A stretch of 64,000 bases of DNA from CAVSWT01 sp963731745. Lineage in GTDB: Bacteria > Bacteroidota > Ignavibacteria > Ignavibacteriales > Ignavibacteriaceae. Shown here in pieces: positions 18,191 to 27,910 of the stretch. The notes under the pieces are model-generated. The model ran no database searches, was not told the origin of the DNA, and worked only from the letters and a program-made list of their open reading frames with translations. Positions within the stretch are counted from its first letter, which is position 1; each line of letters opens with the position of its first letter. The position numbers and the translations under genes were made by a program. The stretch covers positions 186,001 to 250,000 of the forward strand of contig CAVSWT010000010.1 in the NCBI GenBank assembly GCA_963731745.1, written 5' to 3'.

Positions 18191-21100
18191 ATGTTAACTA
18201 AAAAATACTTCTTTTTTATAATTATAATTACGCTGTTTACTGTCTTTTCAACCTGGGCGCAGACTAAAGATAAATACGGCAATATAAATATTAAGGGCCT
18301 TAGTCAAGCTGACATGGAAAGGCTTTTTCCAGAATACAATCGGAAATTGTATAAAGTCAATGGCGAAACAAAAGCAATAAAATCCGTTATTATAAGCGGC
18401 AATAAAATCACAACCATTCTTTACAATTATGGCTCAATTTGTAAACCTAACACACTTGGCAATATAGCTGACCTGGTTTGGCAAGGCTTAGGGTATGGAT
18501 TTGAATTCGGCCCTCTTGCTGCCGGTGAAGTTTCAGGCGGCGGAATCGATTCACTTCATATAGTTGATGATTCATTTGTTTTGACCGGACAAGGATCATA
18601 TTCACCAGATGGAACATTAAAATGGGGATGGCTGCCAAAACCTGGCTATGCCGATCCGAATCAAGATGATATCGCTACATTAAATGCTCCTGATAATAAT
18701 GGTGATGGAAAACCTGATTCATGGCCGGAAAGTTTTTATTCACCAGGCGCTGGCAAATATATTTGGCCGGCATTTTTGGGTGATCAGGCAACTGCTCCGG
18801 ATGAAGAAGTGTATTACGTAATGGACGATTACACAAATGCTGAATTTCCATATTATCCATTCCCAAGCGATACAAGCAAAAGAGGATTAGGGCTTGATGC
18901 TGAAGTTCGTGTATTACAATTCAATAATCCACTCGCCGAAGACATCCTATTTTTAGTTTATAGAATAACTAATGCTAGCGAGAAAAATCTTTCAAGATTA
19001 TATTTTGGTATGCATGGCGATCCTCATGTTGGCGGCAGCGCTGATTATGGAGATGATGCCGCATTTTTTATTCCTGCGGTAGGCGATTTAGCAACTCCAT
19101 ATCCGCAGCGTTCTAGAAGTATGGTTTATGCATATGATGCTGATGGAGTTGGATTAGGCGGTCGTAAGACTGGTTATTTCGGTTGGAAATTTTTGGAATC
19201 ACCATCAAAATCTAATGATGGAATTGATAATGACGATGATGGTATGCTGGATGAAAGTCCGTTCAATTCTGCAGGCAATTATATAGATGGTGTAAATATT
19301 CCTCTCACTTTTGGTATTTCAGATTTAGCTAAATTCACAGCAATTTACGGAGATCCAAAACCAAGATTTCAAGGCGATGAAGATGGAGATTGGAATCCAG
19401 CAAAAGACGATATTGGTGTCGATGGTATTGGTCCTGATTCACCGAACTATCCAGGCCCAGATTTTGGTGAAGGCGATGGAGTTCCAACTCAAGGTTGGTA
19501 CCAGGATGTAAATGATAATAACAAATTTGATGATGGTGAACCGATTTCAGATGAAAGGCTGGCTGGTTATAAATGGGCTGGTTCTGAACCAAGTTTCGGC
19601 TTGAGAGATATTTCAGAATCTGATCAGCTCGGATTAACAAGTTTCCATGCTGCTGCTTACACAAACAGTTTGCCTAATGTACCAAAAAATACTTCATTGA
19701 TGTGGGAATGGCTTTCTTCTGCAGTTATTGATCCAAACCAGGAACTACTGCAAAACCCTGGCGATAATATTTTTAATTTCGGTACCGGTCCTCTAAGCTT
19801 AGACAGAGGCGAAACTCAGCGATTTTCAATGGCCATTTTATTTGGAGATAATCTAAATGATTTGGTTTTAAATGCTGAAACTTCTACAAGAGTATTAGAA
19901 GCAGATTACCGATTTGCCCAGCCTCCATTAAAGCCGATCGTAACTGCAGTTCCCGGCGATCATCAAGTAACTTTGTATTGGGATAGCAGGGCAGAAGGTT
20001 CAATAGATCCATTAAGCAGTAAAAAAGATTTTCAAGGTTATAAAATTTATAGAAGCAGAGACTATCAATTTTCAGATGTTTACGAAATAACTGATGGCAA
20101 TGGGGTTCCATTCTTAGGTAAACCATTGACAGATGCAAATGGTAAAAGGGCTCAATTTGATTATGTAGATTCTTTAAGCGGATTCTTTCCTGTGGAATAT
20201 GCAGGACGAGCCGTCAAATATTATATTGGCGACAACACAGGTTTGGTGCATGAATATATTGATAAGACTGCCAAGAACGGAATTACATATTACTACGCTG
20301 TAGTTTCTTACGATGGCGGTAATTTGGAACCCGGCAAAGAATTAGCTCCATCGGAAAGTCAAGCTGTAATCAAAAAAGATGCTGTTACCAGCGAACTAAA
20401 ATATGATGTTAATACGGTTGGGGTTACTCCGGGACCTCTTCCTTCCGGTATTAAAACTGCTTCTGCAGGTATCAATGGAGCACCGCAAACATTAAGTGGA
20501 AACTCAACCGGCAATATCACTATTAAAGTTTTAAATGATTTGGTTGTTGAGCCAAAGCAATATAAAATTAATTTTGCCGACAGTGTTAATTATAATATTT
20601 TGGACTCAACCGGTGTATCGGAAACAGTGACTTCTAAAGATACAGTATTTGTCAGTGTAAGCGAGGGCAATATTGAAGCTGGAAGTTTTCAATTATTCGA
20701 CGCCGGTAATAATTTAGTTGATCCTTCCAAATATTTTATAAATACTGAAAGCGGAAAATTAAGAGGATTAACTCATAACTCACTGCCGGAAGGAGAAGTT
20801 TTTACCGCCAAATATAGATATTTTCCTGTTCTCAGCAGTCCGTATATTGAGGGACAAGATGATAATCCAGCTTTTAATGGAGTGAAGGTTTATGTATCAA
20901 ATGATACTCTTGGCATAGACAAAGCTAAAAGTAGATTTACAACTAATGATAAAATAAATGTTAACACAGTGCTTACATATCCACCCAGCATTGGATTTCC
21001 AAAACTTGAAGTGAGAGCAGATTGGGAAGTAAGGTGGAATAATTTAGATACAACAGCAACAGGCGATTGGGTTGAGCCAGGTGACAGCGCGTTAAATAGT

Positions 21101-21733
21101 AAAAGAAAATATATAAGTGTTCCGTTTAAGATCGTGGATATCACCAATAATAAACCAGCCAGCTACATTGTACTGGAAAATAAAAATACTGAAAATCAAA
21201 TTTGGCAATGGGGCGAAGCAATTGTTTTACAGCCAACCGGCGCCACTAATACTGCGACAACTTATCAAATAGTTTTCAATTATCCTGATTCGACGGTTAC
21301 ACCCGTTTTACCTAAATCAGGAGATGTTTATCTGCTGCATACAAAGAAACCTTTCCAAACTGGCGATTCATATTTGTTTAGTACGGAAAGTGTAGAATTT
21401 GATAATCAAGTTGCCGATACAAAATTAGATGATATAACTGTGGTTCCTAATCCATATGTAGCCTACAGTCCAACTGAAAATCCGGGTAGAAATCCGGATC
21501 AAAGAGGTGATAGAGATATACAATTTAGAAATCTGCCGCCTCAATGTACAATACGTATTTATACTTTGGTTGGAGAATTAGTGAAGACTATTGAAAAGGA
21601 TGATATGACGAGCATTGCCGATTGGGATCTACTAAGTTTTGAATCTCAAAGAATAGCTTATGGTATTTATATATATCATGTTGATGCTCCTGGTATTGGT
21701 GAAAAAATTGGCAGAATTGCTGTTATTAAATAA
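18191..21733 (+). CDS. Large secreted FN3/Ca-loop protein with C-terminal sorting-like domain
   Basis: 1180 residues with a signal peptide ending STWAQTKD. Asp/Asn-rich loops resembling calcium-binding repeats occur around residues 340-470 (DNDDDGMLDE, DEDGDWNPAKDD, DVNDNNKFDDGE). A fibronectin-III-like domain begins near residue 580 (VPGDHQVTLYWDSRAEGSID, then KKDFQGYKIYR). The C-terminus from ~1090 (DITVVPNPYVAYSP, IRIYTLVGELVKTI, IAYGIYIYHVDAP, IGRIAVIK) has the strand pattern of T9SS type A sorting domains. It shares the FN3 and C-terminal pattern with the 50457-52574 protein. Probably exported and surface-associated; enzymatic function is not recognisable. It sits between a TonB receptor and a PorV/PorQ gene, 25 bases after the former. 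Confidence 0.85.
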   Translation: MLTKKYFFFIIIITLFTVFSTWAQTKDKYGNINIKGLSQADMERLFPEYNRKLYKVNGETKAIKSVIISGNKITTILYNYGSICKPNTLGNIADLVWQGLGYGFEFGPLAAGEVSGGGIDSLHIVDDSFVLTGQGSYSPDGTLKWGWLPKPGYADPNQDDIATLNAPDNNGDGKPDSWPESFYSPGAGKYIWPAFLGDQATAPDEEVYYVMDDYTNAEFPYYPFPSDTSKRGLGLDAEVRVLQFNNPLAEDILFLVYRITNASEKNLSRLYFGMHGDPHVGGSADYGDDAAFFIPAVGDLATPYPQRSRSMVYAYDADGVGLGGRKTGYFGWKFLESPSKSNDGIDNDDDGMLDESPFNSAGNYIDGVNIPLTFGISDLAKFTAIYGDPKPRFQGDEDGDWNPAKDDIGVDGIGPDSPNYPGPDFGEGDGVPTQGWYQDVNDNNKFDDGEPISDERLAGYKWAGSEPSFGLRDISESDQLGLTSFHAAAYTNSLPNVPKNTSLMWEWLSSAVIDPNQELLQNPGDNIFNFGTGPLSLDRGETQRFSMAILFGDNLNDLVLNAETSTRVLEADYRFAQPPLKPIVTAVPGDHQVTLYWDSRAEGSIDPLSSKKDFQGYKIYRSRDYQFSDVYEITDGNGVPFLGKPLTDANGKRAQFDYVDSLSGFFPVEYAGRAVKYYIGDNTGLVHEYIDKTAKNGITYYYAVVSYDGGNLEPGKELAPSESQAVIKKDAVTSELKYDVNTVGVTPGPLPSGIKTASAGINGAPQTLSGNSTGNITIKVLNDLVVEPKQYKINFADSVNYNILDSTGVSETVTSKDTVFVSVSEGNIEAGSFQLFDAGNNLVDPSKYFINTESGKLRGLTHNSLPEGEVFTAKYRYFPVLSSPYIEGQDDNPAFNGVKVYVSNDTLGIDKAKSRFTTNDKINVNTVLTYPPSIGFPKLEVRADWEVRWNNLDTTATGDWVEPGDSALNSKRKYISVPFKIVDITNNKPASYIVLENKNTENQIWQWGEAIVLQPTGATNTATTYQIVFNYPDSTVTPVLPKSGDVYLLHTKKPFQTGDSYLFSTESVEFDNQVADTKLDDITVVPNPYVAYSPTENPGRNPDQRGDRDIQFRNLPPQCTIRIYTLVGELVKTIEKDDMTSIADWDLLSFESQRIAYGIYIYHVDAPGIGEKIGRIAVIK

Positions 21734-21810
21734 TATAAATTTCTTAGGCTTATTAATGTCAAAGAAGCTTTTGTCTAATAGAAATAATAAACTATAGGAA
21801 AAATAGTGCT

Positions 21811-22848
21811 ATGAAAAAGTTTTTACTCTACTCCTTAATGTTATTTTTAATTACACTTTTTAATGCGAATGTATTTGCACAGTCAGATAACAGCACTTCA
21901 AAAGTAGGAACCACTGTTGCTCAATTTCTAAAAATTGGTGCAGGAGCAAGAGCAACAGGTATGGGGGGAGCTTACACAGCTGTTAGCAACGATATTTATG
22001 CAGTTTATTATAACCCTGCAGGAATAGCAAGTGCATATGAAACCGGACAGATTGCATTCAACCATGCAAGCTGGCTTGCAGATATAAATTATGATTTTGC
22101 TGCGGCTTCTATAAACATTCCCGACCTTGGTGTATTATTTTTTAGCGTTACTGATTTATCAGTACCTGAAGAAAAAGTTACCACCGTTGATTATCCAAAT
22201 GGGAATGGGCAAGTTTGGGATGCTAGTTCATTGGCAATTGGTGTAGGTTTTGCAAAAAAGTTAACTGAAGATTTTTCAATTGGTGTTCAAGCTAAATATC
22301 TTCGGGAATCAATTTGGAATTCCAGCGCCAGCGGTTTCGCTATTGATTTGGGTACTTATTACGTTACTCCCTTCAATGATCTAATTATTGGAGCAAGCAT
22401 TTCAAATTTTGGATCAAAGATGCAAATGGATGGCAGAGATATTTTATTTAATACAGATCCGGATGGAAATACTTCTACTGGACCAGACAACATTCTTTCT
22501 CAATATAGAATGGAAAGTTATGATATTCCATTAACGTTTAGAATTGGGTTAGCGATGGACGTTATTAAATCTAGATATATAAGGGCTACAGCTGCAGTTG
22601 ATGCCACACACCCAAATGATAACACCGAATATGTAAACAGCGGATTGGAATTGGGTTTTGATGAAATATTTTTTGCCAGAGTAGGTTATAAATCATTATT
22701 CATGAAGAACAGTGAAGAAGGCTTAACGTTTGGCGGAGGATTTAACTATTCATTCGATAATCAGTTCTCAATACAGGTAAACTATGGCTGGGCTGATTAT
22801 GGCAGATTAAATAATGTGCAGTTTTTTGATTTAGGTTTAAAGTTCTAA
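21811..22848 (+). CDS. PorV/PorQ-family outer-membrane protein
   Basis: 345 residues. A signal peptide (NANVFAQS) is followed by the family signature TVAQFLKIGAGARATGMGGA and AVSNDIYAVYYNPAGIAS at residues ~32-75, then barrel strands ending VQFFDLGLKF with a C-terminal Phe. PorV/PorQ proteins are FadL-like barrels; PorV shuttles T9SS substrates to the attachment complex. In this module it likely handles the large secreted protein encoded just upstream, which is inference. A strong hairpin terminator follows the stop. A second copy of the family is at 59221-60198. Confidence 0.9.
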   Translation: MKKFLLYSLMLFLITLFNANVFAQSDNSTSKVGTTVAQFLKIGAGARATGMGGAYTAVSNDIYAVYYNPAGIASAYETGQIAFNHASWLADINYDFAAASINIPDLGVLFFSVTDLSVPEEKVTTVDYPNGNGQVWDASSLAIGVGFAKKLTEDFSIGVQAKYLRESIWNSSASGFAIDLGTYYVTPFNDLIIGASISNFGSKMQMDGRDILFNTDPDGNTSTGPDNILSQYRMESYDIPLTFRIGLAMDVIKSRYIRATAAVDATHPNDNTEYVNSGLELGFDEIFFARVGYKSLFMKNSEEGLTFGGGFNYSFDNQFSIQVNYGWADYGRLNNVQFFDLGLKF

Positions 22849-22873
22849 TTAATAATTAAAATAAATATCTTTT

Positions 22874-22903
22874 AAGACTTACTTTTTAGTAAGTCTTTTT
22901 TTT
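22874..22903 (+). terminator. Rho-independent terminator after the PorV/PorQ gene
   Basis: A perfect 10-base stem (AAGACTTACT at 22874-22883 pairing with AGTAAGTCTT at 22888-22897), a TTTT loop and a run of six T at 22898-22903. It closes the first receptor module. The endonuclease III start codon lies only five bases after the T-run. Confidence 0.9.
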
Positions 22904-22907
22904 ATCT

Positions 22908-23621
22908 ATGCAATTAAAATCAAGCATAAAGAAAATAGATAGACTACTTATAAATTACTTTGGGGTGCCAGAGAAAAATAAAAAAGCTCCTTCTCCTTTA
23001 GATATGCTTATTGCTACCATTCTATCTCAAAACACAAACGATAACAACTCATATAAAGCATTTAAAAATTTAAAGACAAAATCCAAAAACTGGAATGATA
23101 TTGAAAAGTTAAGAACAACTGAAATTGAAGAATTAATAAAAGTTGCCGGCTTAGGTAAACAGAAATCTGCTGCAATTAAAAATGTATTAACTTCATTGTT
23201 GAAGAAGAATGGCAAAATTACTTTAGATTATTTGAAAAAAATGAAAGACGATGAAGTCCTTAATGAGCTTACTCAATATCCCGGTGTTGGAATTAAAACT
23301 GCAAGCTGTGTTCTGCAATTTTCCTTAAGAAGAAATGTTTGTCCGGTTGATACTCATGTTCACAGAACATTAAATAGAATTGGACTTGTTAAAACTTCAA
23401 CTCCAGATAAAACTTTTGAAACTATTTATAATTTTATGCCTCCGGATATTGCACATTCATTTCACACCAATTTGATTAGACTTGGGCGAGAAATTTGTAA
23501 GTCGCAAAAGCCGATTTGTTCATTATGCCCTTTAATTAAAATTTGTAAATTTGAACCTAAAAACTTATCAAAAATAGATTCTCATAAGCAGAATCCATTT
23601 ATGCTTCTTGACAGCATCTGA
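22908..23621 (+). CDS. nth: Endonuclease III (DNA glycosylase/AP lyase)
   Basis: 237 residues. Helix-hairpin-helix glycosylase with the HhH loop QYPGVGIKTASCVLQF (catalytic Lys-type position near residue 127), the catalytic Asp in VCPVDTHVHRTLNRIG near 148, and a 4Fe-4S cluster loop with C-x6-C-x2-C-x5-C spacing (CKSQKPICSLCPLIKIC) near 203-219. It excises oxidised pyrimidines and nicks abasic sites. The start lies right behind the terminator of the previous operon with no room for a normal leader, so transcription probably starts inside or just after the hairpin, or relies on read-through; a slightly later start is also possible, but the first recognisable helix begins near residue 28. Confidence 0.93.
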   Translation: MQLKSSIKKIDRLLINYFGVPEKNKKAPSPLDMLIATILSQNTNDNNSYKAFKNLKTKSKNWNDIEKLRTTEIEELIKVAGLGKQKSAAIKNVLTSLLKKNGKITLDYLKKMKDDEVLNELTQYPGVGIKTASCVLQFSLRRNVCPVDTHVHRTLNRIGLVKTSTPDKTFETIYNFMPPDIAHSFHTNLIRLGREICKSQKPICSLCPLIKICKFEPKNLSKIDSHKQNPFMLLDSI

Positions 23622-23714
23622 TAACGCTCACATTCTCTCAAAATAACAACTAAAGATCTTCAAAATAATTCCTTTCACTATTGATTTATATTCTTAAATC
23701 GGTTAATATTCAGA

Positions 23715-23734
23715 ATAATATTCGTAAATATTAT
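23715..23734 (+). promoter_or_regulatory. Palindrome upstream of the Lrp-type regulator, candidate autoregulatory operator
   Basis: ATAATATT (23715-23722), CGTA, AATATTAT (23727-23734): a perfect 8-base inverted repeat 14 bases before the regulator's ATG. AT-rich palindromes of about this size are typical of Lrp/AsnC operators. Chance occurrence is possible in AT-rich DNA. Confidence 0.4.
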
Positions 23735-23748
23735 AGATTAACGAAATA

Positions 23749-24195
23749 ATGAATGAAATTGATAAACAAATACTGAAGATTCTTCAAAATAATGGCAGAA
23801 TTACAAATGTTGAAATTGCCAGGCAAATTAATATGGCTCCATCTGCTGTTCTTGAAAGAATCAGAAGACTTGAAAAGAAAAATATTATTCAGAAGTACAG
23901 CGCAATTATTAACCCGCACGAGATAAAAAAAAATCTTTTAGCTTTTGTGCTTGTTAAAGCAAACGGGCCAATAGTAGATAACAAAACAGCTAAAGAATTA
24001 GCCAAAGTTGATGAGATTCAAGAAGTGCATATGGTTGCCGGTGAAGATTGTTTTTTAGTAAAAATTAGAGCAGAAAATACAGAAGAATTATCGAAACTAT
24101 TAAGAAATAAAATTTCGAAAATTAAATCTATAAGCTCAACAAGTACTACAATTGTATTAGAAACTGTAAAAGAAAGTTCTGAAATAAGTTTTTAA
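23749..24195 (+). CDS. Lrp/AsnC-family transcriptional regulator
   Basis: 148 residues. The N-terminal winged HTH (residues ~3-60) shows the family pattern IDKQILKILQNNGRITNVE and IARQINMAPSAVLERIRRLE; the C-terminal RAM ligand-binding/oligomerisation domain (VDEIQEVHMVAGEDCFLVKI) follows. Lrp/AsnC proteins sense amino acids. It stands 53 bases before hppD on the same strand, at the head of the tyrosine/homogentisate genes, so it most likely controls that pathway in response to an aromatic amino acid or derivative (inference). A palindrome lies just before its start. Confidence 0.93.
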   Translation: MNEIDKQILKILQNNGRITNVEIARQINMAPSAVLERIRRLEKKNIIQKYSAIINPHEIKKNLLAFVLVKANGPIVDNKTAKELAKVDEIQEVHMVAGEDCFLVKIRAENTEELSKLLRNKISKIKSISSTSTTIVLETVKESSEISF

Positions 24196-24248
24196 AATAA
24201 TATTTATATCATCTATTAAATTTTATAAAAGTTAAGGAGAATAAGTTG

Positions 24249-25364
24249 ATGTCAAATTCGCTTGGAATAATTGGATATGATTATGTTGAATTTTATGTTG
24301 GTTCCGCAAAGATGTGGGCTTACTGGCATGCAAAAGCTTTTGGAATGAATATCAAAGCTTATTTAGGCCCTGAATCCGGAATTAGAAATCAATCTTCTTA
24401 TTTACTTGAAAAAAATAATTTAAAAATTTTAATTACTTCGTTTTTAAAACCGGACAATTATGATGTCTCATCCTTTGTTGTTAAACATGGTGACGGCGTT
24501 AAAAGATGGGCTTTGAAAGTTAATGATGTTAAATCAGCTTTTGAAATTTCTCTAAAGAATGGTGGAATTCCATCAAGTCCGCCAAATAAAATTGAAGACG
24601 ATAATGGGTTCATCGAAGAAGCTTCAATTAAGCTTTATGATGACGCAGAAATTGTTTTTATAAATAGAGATAATTATAAAGGTATTTTCAAACCTAATTT
24701 CGGAGAACCAAAACAAAAAATTATAATTAATTCATCCGATTCTGGTTTAGAGGAAATAGATCATGTTGTGGGAAATGTAAGAACGAATGAAATGGAGTTA
24801 TGGGCGAACTATTTGAATAAAAGTTTGAACTTTGAAACTTTTATTGAATTTGGCCCGGGAGATATTTCTACACAATACTCCGCTCTACTTTCAAAAGTTG
24901 TCAGATCCAAAGAAGGAGTTAAGGTAAAAAATCCAATTAATGAACCTTTTGAAGGATTAAAAAAATCTCAGATAGAAGAATTCATCGATGAATATTTAGG
25001 TTCTGGAATACAGCACGTTGCAATTACAACCAATAACATCATATCAACTATAAAAGCATTGAGAGAAAACGGAGTAGAATTTTTATCGGTGCCCGACTCA
25101 TATTATGATATTCTTAAGAAGGATAGAAGCAAAGATGTTACCGAAGATATTGAATTGCTGAGAAAGTATGGAATACTTTGCGATACTGAAGGTAAAGGTT
25201 ATTTACTTCAGTTGTTCACAAAACCAATCGGTGATAGGCCAACCTTCTTCTATGAAATTATTCAAAGAAGAAAAGGAGCAGAAGGATTTGGACAAGGAAA
25301 CTTTCAGGCTTTGTTTGAATCGATTGAAAGGGACCAGGACTCGAGAGGAAATTTAGAAAGATAA
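24249..25364 (+). CDS. hppD: 4-hydroxyphenylpyruvate dioxygenase
   Basis: 371 residues from ATG 24249, preferred to the TTG one codon earlier because of AAGGAGA at 24234-24240. It converts 4-hydroxyphenylpyruvate and O2 to homogentisate with non-haem Fe(II). Two vicinal-oxygen-chelate halves are seen: GYDYVEFYVGSAKMWAYW at the N-terminus and the iron-binding half with His in EEIDHVVGNV (~175), His in SGIQHVAITTNN (~258) and Glu in FFYEIIQRRKGAEGFGQGNF (~337), the family's C-terminal signature. It is the first catabolic gene after the Lrp regulator and requires oxygen. Confidence 0.96.
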   Translation: MSNSLGIIGYDYVEFYVGSAKMWAYWHAKAFGMNIKAYLGPESGIRNQSSYLLEKNNLKILITSFLKPDNYDVSSFVVKHGDGVKRWALKVNDVKSAFEISLKNGGIPSSPPNKIEDDNGFIEEASIKLYDDAEIVFINRDNYKGIFKPNFGEPKQKIIINSSDSGLEEIDHVVGNVRTNEMELWANYLNKSLNFETFIEFGPGDISTQYSALLSKVVRSKEGVKVKNPINEPFEGLKKSQIEEFIDEYLGSGIQHVAITTNNIISTIKALRENGVEFLSVPDSYYDILKKDRSKDVTEDIELLRKYGILCDTEGKGYLLQLFTKPIGDRPTFFYEIIQRRKGAEGFGQGNFQALFESIERDQDSRGNLER

Positions 25365-25450
25365 TAAATTATTTAGTGGACAAGTGACTGTAAATTTTTG
25401 AATGAAAAAAAATAGTAATGAATTGAGTTTATTATGAAAGGAGTTTTGAC

Positions 25451-26611
25451 ATGCCGTTTTACGTAAAAGTAGGTAAAGTTCCTCCCAAGCGTCATACTAC
25501 TTTTTATAAGGAAGATGGAACCTTGTACCGGGAAGAATTATTTGCTTCGAAAGGATTTTCTGGAATTTACTCCAATAAATATCATCTTTATATGCCGCCT
25601 CAGGTGGAAAGTATCGGTGAGATAAAAAAACAAAATTCAGTTGATTGGGAAGATGCGCCGCTTCAGTATTATCATTTTAAAACCGACGATAAAAAATCAA
25701 ATGGCGATTTTATTACTTCAAGAAATATTTTTTTGCAAAACGAGCATTGCATAATTTCAACAGCTCATGTATCTGAAGATTCTAACACATTTTACCGCAA
25801 TAGCGATAGACATGAAATTTTGTTTGTTCATCATGGAACTGGAAAATTTTATTCTGAATTCGGAGTTTTGCCCTTTGAACAATGGGATTACATAGTTGTA
25901 CCAAAAGGAACAACTTATCAAATTAAATTTGATGATTACAAAGAAAATAAACTTTTTATAATTGAATCAGATACATCAATTGAAATCCCTTCACATTTTA
26001 GAAATGAATACGGCCAATTGAAAGAAGATGCACCATATTATGAAAGAGATTTTAAAGCTCCTCAATTTACTGAACCAATCGATAAGCAGGGAGAGTTTAA
26101 TTTAATTCTAAAAGTCTTAAACAGAACATTTGAGTACGTTTTACCGCATCATCCATTTGATGTTGTTGGTTGGGATGGATATTTATATCCATATACCTTT
26201 AACATTAAAGAATATGCTCCAAAGGTAGGGAAGATTCACTTGCCTCCCCCAATACATCTCATATTCACTACGCAGCATTTTGTTGTATGTAATTTTGTAC
26301 CGAGACTTTTTGACTTTCATCCTGACTCAATTCCCGCTCCTTACTATCATTCAAACGTTGATAGTGATGAAGTGCTTTACTATGTATACGGGGATTTCAT
26401 GTCAAGAAGCGGAGTGAGTGAAGGTTCAATAACTTTGCATCCAATGGGGATTCCACACGGCCCACAGCCAGGGAAGACAGAGGCTTCCATTGGTAAAAAA
26501 GAAACTGATGAATATGCAATTATGGTTGATACGTTTAATCACTTAAACGTTACTAAAAACGTTCAAGAAACTATGGTTAAAGATTATCATCATTCGTGGT
26601 TAGAAAAATAA
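25451..26611 (+). CDS. hmgA: Homogentisate 1,2-dioxygenase
   Basis: 386 residues, preceded by AAAGGAG. Cupin-fold Fe(II) enzyme that opens the homogentisate ring to maleylacetoacetate. The N-terminal cupin shows HHGTGKFYSEFG; the C-terminal catalytic cupin shows NFVPRLFDFHPDSIPAPYYH, VDSDEVLYYVYG and HPMGIPHGPQPG, which contain the His/Glu/His iron ligands of the family. It follows hppD by 86 bases and uses its product. It is shorter than the ~440-residue eukaryotic enzymes but has all core motifs. Confidence 0.95.
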   Translation: MPFYVKVGKVPPKRHTTFYKEDGTLYREELFASKGFSGIYSNKYHLYMPPQVESIGEIKKQNSVDWEDAPLQYYHFKTDDKKSNGDFITSRNIFLQNEHCIISTAHVSEDSNTFYRNSDRHEILFVHHGTGKFYSEFGVLPFEQWDYIVVPKGTTYQIKFDDYKENKLFIIESDTSIEIPSHFRNEYGQLKEDAPYYERDFKAPQFTEPIDKQGEFNLILKVLNRTFEYVLPHHPFDVVGWDGYLYPYTFNIKEYAPKVGKIHLPPPIHLIFTTQHFVVCNFVPRLFDFHPDSIPAPYYHSNVDSDEVLYYVYGDFMSRSGVSEGSITLHPMGIPHGPQPGKTEASIGKKETDEYAIMVDTFNHLNVTKNVQETMVKDYHHSWLEK

Positions 26612-26649
26612 TTTAAAAAAATACTTAGAGAGAGAAACAGAGAATCAAA

Positions 26650-27771
26650 ATGATTAAAATTCCTGAACACATTAAAACCTTAAAACCGTATAAAGCTGGA
26701 AAACCAATCGAAGATTTGGTTAGAGAAAAGAATCTAAATAAAATTGTAAAGCTTGCTTCTAATGAAAATCCTTTGGGACCTTCGCCAAAAGCTGTTGAAG
26801 CAATAAAAAATAATTTAAATAATCTTCATAGGTATACTAATCCATCCGGCTATAAGTTAGTGCATGCAATTGCTGATAAATACAATAAGAAGCCATCTCA
26901 AATAATCTGCAGCAGTGGTTCGGATTCAATTCTTCAATATATTATTACAGCTTTCACAGATGATCGAGATGAACTTTTAACCTCTGAAGGAACATTTATT
27001 GGGTGGTATGTAAATTCACATAAATATGGAAGAAAATTAAATTTAGTTCCCATGAAAGAATTCCAATATGATCTTGAAGAAATCGCAAATCAAATTAATA
27101 ATAGAACTAAAATTATTTACTTAGCCAATCCGAATAATCCAACCGGCACTATGTTTACAAAAACGCAATTTGAAAATTTTCTAAAAAGAGTTCCGGATCA
27201 TGTTTTAGTTGTGCTTGATGAAGCATACACGATTTACGCTGATGAAAATCCAGAATATCCAAATGGACTAGAATATGATTTTGACAATTTAATTGTGGTA
27301 AGAACTCTTTCTAAAGCTTATGGTCTTGCCGGAATTAGAATTGGTTTTGCAATCGGGCCGTCATATTTAATTAAAGAATTATACAAAGTTAGACTGCCTT
27401 TCGAACCAAATTTATTAGCTCAAGAAGCAGGAGTAGCAGCGTTAAACGACGAAGAATTCATTTTAAAAACAAAAGCATTAAATAAATATTCTCTGGAAAA
27501 AATGAAAAATAAATTTGATGAGTTAGACATAAAATATATTGACACTTATGCTAATTTTTATTTGCTATTATTTCCAACTGAAAAAGAAGCAATTGAATTT
27601 AATAATGAATGCTTAAACTGCGGATTAATTCTAAGACATGTTGATTCTTTCGGAATACCTAATGGCATAAGAATAAATTCTGGAAGTGAAAAAGAGACGG
27701 ACTTCGCTTTAAATATTATAGAATATGTTTATATTAAAATATCTGAAAAATATAAACTTGCTTACATTTAA
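26650..27771 (+). CDS. Fold-type I aminotransferase, HisC-like; probable aromatic aminotransferase
   Basis: 373 residues. PLP enzyme of the histidinol-phosphate aminotransferase subfamily: KLASNENPLGPSPKAVEAI near residue 34, YLANPNNPTGTMF near 157, an Asp in VVLDEAYTIY near 190 and the PLP Lys (about 222) in VVRTLSKAYGLAGIRIGFA. HisC-like enzymes often act on tyrosine and phenylalanine. Because it lies between hmgA and the fumarylacetoacetase-family gene, and no other his genes are nearby, tyrosine transamination to 4-hydroxyphenylpyruvate is the better guess; HisC activity remains possible. Confidence 0.9.
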   Translation: MIKIPEHIKTLKPYKAGKPIEDLVREKNLNKIVKLASNENPLGPSPKAVEAIKNNLNNLHRYTNPSGYKLVHAIADKYNKKPSQIICSSGSDSILQYIITAFTDDRDELLTSEGTFIGWYVNSHKYGRKLNLVPMKEFQYDLEEIANQINNRTKIIYLANPNNPTGTMFTKTQFENFLKRVPDHVLVVLDEAYTIYADENPEYPNGLEYDFDNLIVVRTLSKAYGLAGIRIGFAIGPSYLIKELYKVRLPFEPNLLAQEAGVAALNDEEFILKTKALNKYSLEKMKNKFDELDIKYIDTYANFYLLLFPTEKEAIEFNNECLNCGLILRHVDSFGIPNGIRINSGSEKETDFALNIIEYVYIKISEKYKLAYI

Positions 27772-27910
27772 TTGAAGTTGTTGAATTTTATTTTTTATCA
27801 ATTGTTTTTATTTAGTGACTTATAAATTTCCCCTTCGAAAATTAAATTTATCATAACTTCAATATTTATAAAGTGATTTTCCAATCAACCTTGTCTTATA
27901 TGGAGTCTAA

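Noticed and set aside
19335..20138. Minus-strand open frames of 84-109 residues
   Set aside because: His/Leu/Gln-rich translations typical of antisense frames over the secreted FN3 protein; no start signal or family motif.
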